DNA of 13,624 nucleotides from Syntrophobacter sp. DG_60 (GTDB taxonomy: Bacteria; Desulfobacterota; Desulfofervidia; Desulfofervidales; DG-60), in contig LJNA01000021.1 in the NCBI GenBank assembly GCA_001304365.1, positions 1 to 13,624 of the forward strand, written 5' to 3'. The notes below the pieces were generated by a model, which was given only the letters and a program-made list of their open reading frames with translations, searched no databases and had not been told where the DNA came from. The position numbers and the translations under genes were made by a program. How positions within the stretch are numbered: the stretch's first letter is position 1; every line of letters starts with the position of its first letter. This document shows positions 7,690 to 13,624 of the stretch, one piece after another.

Positions 7690-8655
7690 ATGGTCAATTT
7701 ATTGTGGCTACAGAGCGGTGGCTGCACTGGGGACACTATATCGTTCCTTAATGCAGAGCAACCGGTAGTACTTACTGCACTTAAGATGCTGGATATAAAT
7801 CTACTGTGGCACCCTCTTCTTAGCCTTGAACAAGGGGAAGAGGTAATAGGGATATTTAATAAATGTATCTCTAAGGGAATAAAACTCGATGTCCTGATAG
7901 TTGAGGGTTCTATAATCCGTGGGCCGAACGATACCGGCAGGTATTTCCTGTTTAATGGCCGACCATTTAAGGACTGGGTAACTGAATTAGCCGATGTCAG
8001 TCAATATACCATAGCCATTGGTACCTGTGCCGCCTTTGGCGGGATAGTGGCTGCTGGCCCTAATTTTGTGGATGCTACCGGACTTCAGTTCTTAAGAAGG
8101 CAAAAAGGCGGGCTCTTAGGAGAGGATTATGTGTCTGGTTCTGGCCTTCCAGTGGTCAACGTCCCAGGCTGTCCTTGTCATCCAGATTGGATTGTAGAAA
8201 CAATCATGCGTCTGGTTATGGGGAAATTGGGTGTTAATGAACTGGACAAATTCAATCGACCTAAGGCTATCTATAGGAAGCTGGCCCATCATGGTTGTCC
8301 CAGGAATGAATTTTATGAATTTAAGGCCTCAGCCTTTGAGTATAGTCAACAGGGGTGCCTATTTGAATATTTGGGATGTAAGGGAACACTGTGTGAGTCC
8401 GACTGTAACGAGCGGATGTGGCTGGGCCGTACAGGGAGTTGCACTCGAGCAGGTTTTCCCTGTATTGCTTGCACCTCGCCAGATTTTCCTGATGGCTCTG
8501 TACCTTTCTTTGAGACCATAAAGGTTGGTGAAGTCCCGGTTACATTGCCCTTAGATGTCCCCAAGGCCTGGTATGTGGGGATGGCCAACCTAGCAAAGCT
8601 TGCCACTCCCAAGAGATTAAAGAAAAACGCGGTATCTTTTAGAAGGGTGGAGTGA
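7690..8655 (+). CDS. [NiFe]-hydrogenase small subunit, group-2-like, probable H2 sensor
   Basis: A 321-residue electron-transfer subunit with no twin-arginine signal, so cytoplasmic, and related to the group 2 (HupS/HupU/HoxB-type) small subunits (LWLQSGGC, SFLNAE, NVPGCPCHPDW). Expected cluster ligands can be followed. Proximal: C12, C113 and C161, with the second family cysteine replaced by D15 (CTGD). Distal: H200, C203, C223, C230. Medial: C239, C258, C261, plus C251 where many enzymes have proline. A [4Fe-4S] medial cluster and a 3Cys/1Asp proximal cluster are therefore plausible. The ATG at 7690 is 6 bases after AAGGGGGGA; a GTG directly before it (7687) is less well spaced. It is the first gene of a five-gene operon with the large subunit, a PAS kinase and two receivers. 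That context, not the subunit alone, suggests sensing rather than bulk H2 oxidation. Confidence 0.9.
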   Translation: MVNLLWLQSGGCTGDTISFLNAEQPVVLTALKMLDINLLWHPLLSLEQGEEVIGIFNKCISKGIKLDVLIVEGSIIRGPNDTGRYFLFNGRPFKDWVTELADVSQYTIAIGTCAAFGGIVAAGPNFVDATGLQFLRRQKGGLLGEDYVSGSGLPVVNVPGCPCHPDWIVETIMRLVMGKLGVNELDKFNRPKAIYRKLAHHGCPRNEFYEFKASAFEYSQQGCLFEYLGCKGTLCESDCNERMWLGRTGSCTRAGFPCIACTSPDFPDGSVPFFETIKVGEVPVTLPLDVPKAWYVGMANLAKLATPKRLKKNAVSFRRVE

Positions 8656-8670
8656 TTAAGGAGGTTTTAG

Positions 8671-10134
8671 ATGCCCAAGATCATAAATATTAGTCCATTT
8701 AACCGAGTGGAGGGTAATTTGGAGATAAGGGTAGAGCTTGGACAGGAAAAGGTACGGAATGCTTGGGCATCAGGGGTGATGTTTAGAGGGTTTGAGAGGA
8801 TATTAATAGGAAGAGATCCTATGGATGCTATAGTTTTTACCTCAAGAATCTGTGGGATCTGTGGGGCAGCACATGGAGCCGCCAGTGCCCTTGCCCTAAG
8901 AAATGCATACAAGTCTAAGATACCGAAAAATGCATACCTTGTACAAAACATTGCCCAGGCACTGGAGAATCTCATGAGCCACCTATTACATTTCTATGTT
9001 GAATTTGCTCCAGATCTGACTAATAAGAGATATATATCCCATCCAGGATATCAGGAGCTGGTGAACCGTTTTCTCCCCTTCAAAGGGACATCTTACTTAA
9101 AGGCCATAAGGGCCCGCAGAAGTATGTTAGAGCTTATGGGGGTATTTGCAGGTAAGTGGCCCAACACCCTCGTCTTCCAGCCAGGAGGAGTTACCAATAG
9201 TATCAGTATCTCCCGTCAGACCAAGGCACTGGGGCTATTGAGGGAATTGTTGGATTTTATAGAGCAGGACCTGTTGGGTTGCAAGATCGAGAATTGGCTG
9301 GAGAATAGAAGCCTGGAAGATCTGGAGACTTGGTTAACACAGGCGCGTCACCAGGATAGTGACTTAGGGACCTATGTGAGGTATGGCCGAGAATTGGAAT
9401 TGAATAAGATCGGTCAAGGTCCTAATAGATTTCTATCCTATGGGGTATATGAACTTCCCGAGGGCAAAACCTGGTTTTCCAGCGGCTACTATGATGGAAA
9501 GTTCCACCCACTTGAACAGAAGAAGATAGCTGAGTACATCAAGTATTCTTTCTTTAAGGGTTATAAGGGCGGCCTGCATCCTTCCGAGGGCCTGACCGAG
9601 CCCGATGTGGATAAAGTTGGGGCATACAGTTGGGCCAAGTCCCCCCGATATGATGGTAAGGTGGTTCAGGTAGGTCCTTTGGCCAGAATGATCCTGGACA
9701 GAGATCCCTTAATTTTCGATATGTTTAGCAAACTGGGGCCTAGCGTCTTCTTAAGGGTTTTGGCAAGAATTCATGAGGCATTGAGGCTGGTAAGACAAAT
9801 TGGTATCTGGATTAGAGAGATAGATAGTGGCAAGTCATTTTATAAGAAGCCGCGAGTACCTATAAAGGCAAAAGGGATGGGTCTTACCGAGGCGGCAAGA
9901 GGTGCTCTTGGCCATTGGATGGCTATTAAAGATGGTAAAATCCAACAATATCAGGTGATAACTCCTACCGCCTGGAACCTTTCTCCCAAGGATTCACTTG
10001 ATCAGCATGGTGCCTGCGAGCAGGCTATGATAGGTACCATAGTTGAGGATGATGGTAATCCGGTAGAGATTGGGCATGTGATTAGATCATTTGATCCTTG
10101 TCTTGCCTGCACTGTTCATATATTAAAAAGATAG
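8671..10134 (+). CDS. [NiFe]-hydrogenase large subunit without C-terminal extension (probable H2 sensor)
   Basis: A 487-residue catalytic subunit that would hold the NiFe(CN)2CO site. The N-terminal motif RICGICGAAH supplies C61 and C64, the conserved E14 lies in NRVEG, and the C-terminal motif DPCLACTVH supplies C477, C480 and H483. Only four residues (ILKR) follow the final histidine. Catalytic enzymes carry a longer tail removed by a maturation protease. H2 sensors of the HupV/HoxC type end at about this histidine and need no cleavage. The protein has no signal peptide and pairs with the adjacent small subunit (15-base gap, Shine-Dalgarno TAAGGAGG at 8657-8664). A histidine kinase starts 21 bases downstream. 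A group 2b-like or 2c-like regulatory role is the best reading. A low-turnover cytoplasmic uptake enzyme is the main alternative. Confidence 0.92.
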   Translation: MPKIINISPFNRVEGNLEIRVELGQEKVRNAWASGVMFRGFERILIGRDPMDAIVFTSRICGICGAAHGAASALALRNAYKSKIPKNAYLVQNIAQALENLMSHLLHFYVEFAPDLTNKRYISHPGYQELVNRFLPFKGTSYLKAIRARRSMLELMGVFAGKWPNTLVFQPGGVTNSISISRQTKALGLLRELLDFIEQDLLGCKIENWLENRSLEDLETWLTQARHQDSDLGTYVRYGRELELNKIGQGPNRFLSYGVYELPEGKTWFSSGYYDGKFHPLEQKKIAEYIKYSFFKGYKGGLHPSEGLTEPDVDKVGAYSWAKSPRYDGKVVQVGPLARMILDRDPLIFDMFSKLGPSVFLRVLARIHEALRLVRQIGIWIREIDSGKSFYKKPRVPIKAKGMGLTEAARGALGHWMAIKDGKIQQYQVITPTAWNLSPKDSLDQHGACEQAMIGTIVEDDGNPVEIGHVIRSFDPCLACTVHILKR

Positions 10135-10155
10135 TAAAAAAAAGAAAAAGAAGTC

Positions 10156-11469
10156 ATGGAAACTAAAGGGGTATTTGAGAAGATAGTCAAGGGAATTAAC
10201 CCAGAGATTTTGCTTATTTCCAAAGATTACAGGATTATGTGGGCAAGCCAGAAGTCAACGGACATCCATGGACCCGAAATCATTGGTAAATACTGCCACC
10301 AAGCAATCCATAGCCTGGATTATCCCTGCCCAGGGCCTTTTAATGCATGTCCTATCCGTGATGTTTTAAGCACAGGTAAACCCAGCTCTGCAGTCCACGC
10401 CTATCCCGATCGGCAGGGCAATCAATATCATGCCAGAATCACCATATATCCTGTAAGGGACGGACAAGGTGAGATCGCACAATTTATATGTACTGCTGAA
10501 GATATAACGGACATGATAGCCCAGCGGCAGATGGAAGAGGATATGTGGCAGGAGATCATCCAAACCATGGATCGTACCTATGCAGAATTGATTGATTATC
10601 AGATAGAATTGGAGAAGGCAAAGGCGGGATTGGAGGAAAAGGTTAGGGAAAGAACCCATCAGTTACAAAGGAAGGCTGAGGATCTGGAGGAAACTACCAA
10701 GGAATTAGAAATGCTTAATGAAGAACTTATCAGATCAAATCAGGAACTGGATGATTTTACCTCTGTGGTATCCCATGATCTTAAAGAGCCGCTTCTGGGG
10801 ATTGGGGGGTTTAGCAAATTACTTAAGGAGAGGTATAGAGATATACTTAATAAGCGGGGAAAGCACTACCTTGATGTGATATTTGAATCCACACTTAAGA
10901 TGAAAAGGTTGATTGATGACCTTCTGGAACTTTCTAGAATTACCAGGAAAAGGTTTTGGGAAAAGGTGGATCTGAATCAAGTTTTAACCGGATTAAAAGA
11001 GGAGTTAGTATTTAGTTTGCAAAGCAGAAATGCCCAGCTTAAGATCTTACCCCTTCCTATCATAAGATGCCAGAGGGCTAGAATTGCCCAGGTGTTTAAA
11101 AACCTCCTAGTAAATGCCATCAAGTATAATGATAAGAAGTGGCCCCGGATTGAGGTAGGACTTAGTGAGGATAGTGAGGGAAAATTTACCTTTTATGTAA
11201 AAGATAATGGAAGAGGAATCCCTAAAAAATATCATGAGAGGATATTCAGGATCTTTCAGCGCCTGGAGCGGGATGACACTGAGGGAACCGGTGCGGGCTT
11301 GGCCATCGCCAGGAAGATAGTAGAATCTCATGGAGGTAATATCTGGGTGGAATCTGAGGTGGGAGCAGGAGCTACCTTCTACTTTACAATACCTAGGCAG
11401 ATTACTCCAAGAGAGATGCAAGGTAGTGAAAAAGGGCATCATCAGTCAACTGGAGAAGACTCGAGATAA
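10156..11469 (+). CDS. Soluble PAS-domain histidine kinase (HupT/HoxJ-like position)
   Basis: A 437-residue kinase with no transmembrane helix. An N-terminal PAS domain (about 10-120) is followed by a long coiled coil (about 120-200), a HisKA domain with phospho-acceptor H207 in SHDLKEPL, and an ATPase domain with N-box NLLVNAIKYN, G1 DNGRGI, F-box FRIFQRL and G2 GTGAGLAI. All boxes look intact. The PAS domain carries C47, C58 and C65, the last two as PCPGPFNACP, a cysteine pattern seen in some anaerobe PAS sensors. In HupUV/HoxBC systems the hydrogenase docks on the kinase's PAS domain (HupT, HoxJ); the gene order here matches that logic. The Shine-Dalgarno is weak and purine-rich (AAAAGAAAAAGAAG). 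It probably phosphorylates one or both downstream receivers; which one cannot be told from sequence. Confidence 0.92.
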   Translation: METKGVFEKIVKGINPEILLISKDYRIMWASQKSTDIHGPEIIGKYCHQAIHSLDYPCPGPFNACPIRDVLSTGKPSSAVHAYPDRQGNQYHARITIYPVRDGQGEIAQFICTAEDITDMIAQRQMEEDMWQEIIQTMDRTYAELIDYQIELEKAKAGLEEKVRERTHQLQRKAEDLEETTKELEMLNEELIRSNQELDDFTSVVSHDLKEPLLGIGGFSKLLKERYRDILNKRGKHYLDVIFESTLKMKRLIDDLLELSRITRKRFWEKVDLNQVLTGLKEELVFSLQSRNAQLKILPLPIIRCQRARIAQVFKNLLVNAIKYNDKKWPRIEVGLSEDSEGKFTFYVKDNGRGIPKKYHERIFRIFQRLERDDTEGTGAGLAIARKIVESHGGNIWVESEVGAGATFYFTIPRQITPREMQGSEKGHHQSTGEDSR

Positions 11470-11493
11470 ATATAAGAAAAACGGAAATAGGGG

Positions 11494-11934
11494 ATGGTAA
11501 GGAGATCTAGGAATATACTGTTGGCAGAGGACAATCCCTTGGATGTGGAGATAATCAAAGAGGCCTTCAAGCTTATCAAATCGAAAAGTAGGCTGTTTGT
11601 GACTCAAGATGGGGAGGAGGCCTTGGACTTTCTTTACCATCGGGGTAAATATCAAGGTGTTTCTTCGGCCCCTGTACCCCATTTGATTCTTCTGGATATA
11701 AGGATGCCCAAGATGAATGGCCTGGAAGTCTTAAGGATTGTAAAATCTGATCAGAATTTAAAGAGAATACCCATTATAATGCTGACCGTTTCGAATAGGG
11801 ATCTCGATATTATAACGGCTTATGATTATGGGGCAAATAGCTATATTATTAAGCCCATTGATTTCAACGCCTATGTTGAGATAATCAGGGAAATTGAGGA
11901 ATATTGGCTTACTATTGTTAAACTTCCACCGTAA
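11494..11934 (+). CDS. Single-domain response regulator (CheY/Rcp1-like)
   Basis: A 146-residue stand-alone receiver. The acidic pair is E12/D13, the phospho-acceptor D68 (LLDIRMP), the switch threonine T98 and the lysine K120 followed by proline (IIKP). There is no output domain. The loop around HRGKYQG before the phospho-aspartate strand is typical of Rcp1-type receivers that pair with PAS/phytochrome kinases having an HDLKEPL histidine box, which the upstream kinase has. It starts 24 bases after the kinase and ends 20 before the cyclase. It may relay phosphate, act as a phosphate sink, or bind a target protein directly. Confidence 0.93.
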   Translation: MVRRSRNILLAEDNPLDVEIIKEAFKLIKSKSRLFVTQDGEEALDFLYHRGKYQGVSSAPVPHLILLDIRMPKMNGLEVLRIVKSDQNLKRIPIIMLTVSNRDLDIITAYDYGANSYIIKPIDFNAYVEIIREIEEYWLTIVKLPP

Positions 11935-11954
11935 TAACATTATAGGGAGAATAA

Positions 11955-13259
11955 GTGACAGGAAAAATAAGGGTACTGATCATCGAGGACAATCCCTTAG
12001 ACATCGAGATCATGAGTGAGATTTTAACTAGGTATGATCTCGATATTAATTTCGTTTCCTCGGGGGATGAGGGCTTAAAGAGGTTGAGGGTAAATCACTA
12101 TGATGCCGTGGTCTCCGATTTTGCAATGCCCGGGATGACCGGTATAGACGTTTTGAATCAAATGAAAAGTGGAGGTTGTGAAATTCCATTAATTATAGTC
12201 ACAGGGGCAGGCAATGAGGAAATTGCTGTGGAGGCCATGAAGAAGGGGGCTTATGATTATATAGTCAAATCACCGGATCCCGGTTATATAGAGATTCTTT
12301 ATTTAGTAATCAAGCAGAGTGTAGAAAGGCATCGGATGATCACAGAAAAGAAGAAACTGGAGAAAAAGATTCAGGTACTGGTTCAGGCTATTGATAACTC
12401 TGCAGATGGCATAATTATTGTGGATAAAAATAGGAATATTACCTCATGGAATAAGGGTGCTGAATCAATTTTTGGGTATAAGGCCCACGAGGTAATGGGA
12501 AAGAGTATTAATATCATTATTCCTAAAGACTTGCAGGAAGAGGCAGATGATTTGATTCAATCAATAAAAGAAAAAGGATTTATAAAGGATTATGAGACCT
12601 TCCGGCTTACCAAGGGCGGAAACAGAATCCCTATTTCTGCTACCTTAAACGCCATTAGAGAAGGAGGAGAAATAACTGCATACATAGGAATTTTTAGGGA
12701 TATCACGGCAAAGAAGAAAACGGAGGAAGAAATTAAATTTCTTTATGAACAGGCAAGGAACTTGGCCGACAGGGACCCCTTGACCGGTCTACTTAACCAC
12801 CGACGGATTAACGAACTTTTAGAATATGAAATCGAGAGGTCTAAAAGGAGGAGGGAGGTCTTTTCAATAATGATGTTAGATGTGGATAACCTAAAACTTA
12901 TAAATGATACCCACGGTCATATAGTGGGAGACGAGGTTCTTAAAAATGTCGCTACCATCCTAAAGAATTGCTCCAGATCAGTGGATTCTATAGGTCGCTA
13001 TGGTGGAGATGAATTCTTAATAATTTTACCTTATACTGATAGAGAGAAGACAAAGGCCGTAGCCGAAAGGATTTCTAAGCACATTAGACGGCAGGGGCTA
13101 AGGATAAATGAAAAAATAAATATCCCCATCCGTTTGAGTATAGGGGTAGCTACCCATCCCTTTGACAGTATACTCCCACGTGAGCTCATTTCCCTGGCCG
13201 ATCAAAGCATGTATGAGTCCAAGAGGTCTGGTAGAAATGTAGTTTCCATCAATAGATAG
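11955..13259 (+). CDS. Response regulator diguanylate cyclase (REC-PAS-GGDEF)
   Basis: A 434-residue soluble protein predicted to make cyclic-di-GMP from two GTP. The receiver domain (1-120) has D12, phospho-acceptor D55, T83 and K105; the residue after the lysine is serine instead of the usual proline. A PAS domain spans about 138-258. The GGDEF domain begins with DPLTGL (274-279), contains DVDNLKLINDTHGH, and has an intact GGDEF at 350-354. RSVD (341-344), five residues upstream, matches the RxxD product-inhibition site. All residues needed for catalysis appear present. The start is GTG at 11955 with AGGGAGA upstream. The gene stops at TAG 13257-13259; HD-GYP-like coding potential resumes within a few bases in another frame, so it may have lost a C-terminal domain or neighbour. 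Confidence 0.93.
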   Translation: MTGKIRVLIIEDNPLDIEIMSEILTRYDLDINFVSSGDEGLKRLRVNHYDAVVSDFAMPGMTGIDVLNQMKSGGCEIPLIIVTGAGNEEIAVEAMKKGAYDYIVKSPDPGYIEILYLVIKQSVERHRMITEKKKLEKKIQVLVQAIDNSADGIIIVDKNRNITSWNKGAESIFGYKAHEVMGKSINIIIPKDLQEEADDLIQSIKEKGFIKDYETFRLTKGGNRIPISATLNAIREGGEITAYIGIFRDITAKKKTEEEIKFLYEQARNLADRDPLTGLLNHRRINELLEYEIERSKRRREVFSIMMLDVDNLKLINDTHGHIVGDEVLKNVATILKNCSRSVDSIGRYGGDEFLIILPYTDREKTKAVAERISKHIRRQGLRINEKINIPIRLSIGVATHPFDSILPRELISLADQSMYESKRSGRNVVSINR

Positions 13260-13261
13260 AA

Positions 13262-13354
13262 GCCCTCCATGACATCAGCAAGATTGGTATATCTAACAGT
13301 ATTTTGAGAAAATCGGTTCCCTTAGAAACAGAGGAACTCGAAGTTATTAGGTAA
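13262..13354 (+). pseudogene. HD-GYP phosphodiesterase remnant
   Basis: In the +2 frame these bases encode ALHDISKIGISNSILRK and continue SVPLETEELEVIR before TAA. This aligns by eye with the HD-GYP signature LLHDIGKIGIPDSILxKPGxLTxEE-(F/W)-xxI. The HD pair and the KIGI segment survive, with Gly-to-Ser and Pro-to-Ser changes. Nothing of the domain before the HD pair, nor the HHE and GYP parts, is present. The frame has a stop at 13253-13255, so it is not translated with the cyclase. HD-GYP proteins hydrolyse c-di-GMP; this piece cannot fold or act. It is either the lost C-terminal domain of the cyclase or the end of a deleted next gene. Confidence 0.75.
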
Positions 13355-13517
13355 CACCAGGATTAGGTGTCATGACGGTACGCGGCCGCGTGCCACACCG
13401 AGAAGATGTAGTAGGGGGCAATAATGTATCAACATTAGAGGTACGATGGTAAAAGGCTGCCCTTACCCCTTCATTCCTTAATAGGATGTTACCAATGCCT
13501 AAGACCTTAATCTTCAT
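13347..13517 (-). pseudogene. Hydrogenase maturation protease remnant (HyaD/HupD family)
   Basis: From the ATG at 13517 the minus strand reads MKIKVLGIGNILLRNEGVRA. This is the N-terminus of the hydrogenase-specific endopeptidase family (consensus MxIxVLGIGNxLxxDEGVGVRA). The nickel-binding glutamate of the DEG motif is kept and the preceding Asp is Asn. After about 24 codons recognisable similarity ends; the frame runs to a stop at 13347 with unrelated residues. The full protein is about 150-160 residues. A missing Gly-Val pair after EGV could come from loss of one copy of a tandem 6-mer GGGGTA. It lies directly downstream of a [NiFe] large-subunit gene on the same strand, the usual place for this protease. 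A terminator intervenes and there is no Shine-Dalgarno, so it looks dead. Confidence 0.75.
13366..13399. repeat. GC-rich palindrome with flanking complementary arms
   Basis: GGTACGCGG (13377-13385) and CCGCGTGCC (13386-13394) form a near-perfect palindrome of 18 bases with no loop and one T-G mismatch; its centre ACGCGGCCGCGT is perfect. GGTGT (13366-13370) and ACACC (13395-13399) extend the pairing with a 6-base bulge. A second ACACC (13354-13358) can pair with the same GGTGT. The patch is much more GC-rich than its surroundings. It sits between the two gene remnants and could be a protein-binding site, a recombination scar or an assembly join. Confidence 0.6.
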
Positions 13518-13521
13518 AAAT

Positions 13522-13549
13522 AAAAAAAGGCGGGCAAGACCCGCCTTTT
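13522..13549 (-). terminator. Intrinsic terminator after the hydrogenase large-subunit gene
   Basis: A perfect 10-bp stem (13525-13534 with 13540-13549, core GGCGGG/CCCGCC) encloses a 5-base loop. On the minus strand it is followed by a run of seven T residues, so it should end transcription of the hydrogenase gene that stops 8 bases earlier. On the plus strand only four T residues follow, but it may also act on readthrough from the sensor operon. Confidence 0.88.
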
Positions 13550-13556
13550 GCATTAA

Positions 13557-13624
13557 TTAAATACGGGGTAAGTCTACCACATACTTCTTTCCGTCATCCA
13601 CGCGCAACACGTGCACGGAACAGG
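13557..13624 (-). CDS. [NiFe]-hydrogenase large subunit, C-terminal end (partial)
   Basis: The last 21 residues of a minus-strand gene entering from the right edge, read as CSVHVLRVDDGKKYVVDLPRI then TAA (13557-13559), preceded by a codon ending CC. CSVH matches the end of the DPCxxCxxH active-site motif of [NiFe]-hydrogenase large subunits. The residues after the His would be the extension cut off by the maturation protease, usually after this His and before a Val, Ile or Ala. The maturation-protease remnant immediately downstream supports the call strongly. Unlike the large subunit at 8671-10134, this one has a long cleavable tail, so it should be a catalytic enzyme. Its group and the rest of its operon lie outside the window. 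Confidence 0.72.
   Translation of the reverse strand, partial: CSVHVLRVDDGKKYVVDLPRI

Noticed and set aside
7690..8655. Periplasmic membrane-bound uptake hydrogenase
   Set aside because: The small subunit begins directly at the proximal-cluster motif with no twin-arginine signal or C-terminal anchor, and no cytochrome b gene is adjacent.
8231..8975. Open frames on both strands within and across the hydrogenase subunit genes
   Set aside because: They overlap clear hydrogenase motifs in the main frames and their translations resemble nothing.

Overview
The window looks like an AT-rich chromosomal segment from an anaerobic, hydrogen-using bacterium. A lineage near the Desulfobacterota (former Deltaproteobacteria) is the best guess. 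The run phoH / 7TM-HD hydrolase / ybeY / pdxJ is a familiar order there, and a [NiFe]-hydrogenase sensor next to what looks like a catalytic hydrogenase fits an H2-oxidising lifestyle. This assignment is inference from gene content; no rRNA or other taxonomic marker is present.

Layout. (1) 77-212: a non-coding repeat element with a long imperfect hairpin and a degenerate 10-bp tandem repeat. (2) 218-1828, minus strand: a SidJ-related pseudokinase-like protein with an alpha-helical repeat N-terminus. (3) 1965-6302: a tight housekeeping operon of PhoH ATPase, 7TM-HD phosphohydrolase, YbeY and PdxJ, whose first three genes overlap. (4) 6395-7441: an M48 metalloprotease lipoprotein. (5) 7690-13259: five co-directional genes in an apparent operon, encoding the small and large subunits of a cytoplasmic group-2-like [NiFe] hydrogenase, a soluble PAS histidine kinase, a single-domain response regulator and a REC-PAS-GGDEF diguanylate cyclase. 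(6) 13260-13624: a degraded convergent junction. It holds an HD-GYP phosphodiesterase fossil (+), a palindromic GC-rich patch, an N-terminal remnant of a hydrogenase maturation protease (-), a terminator, and the last codons of a second [NiFe]-hydrogenase large subunit (-) running off the window.

How it works together. The most interesting system is block 5. The hydrogenase lacks a Tat signal, and its large subunit has essentially no cleavable C-terminal extension, as in the HupUV/HoxBC hydrogen sensors. It is followed by a membrane-free PAS kinase, as in HupT/HoxJ. The classical NtrC-type regulator (HupR/HoxA) is missing. In its place are a CheY-like receiver and a diguanylate cyclase with intact GGDEF and inhibitory-site motifs. 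The simplest reading is a circuit in which H2 controls cyclic-di-GMP, beside (and possibly serving) the catalytic hydrogenase at the right edge. The HD-GYP fossil just after the cyclase suggests the circuit once also included a c-di-GMP hydrolase. Coupling of H2 sensing to c-di-GMP is inferred from gene order and motifs only.
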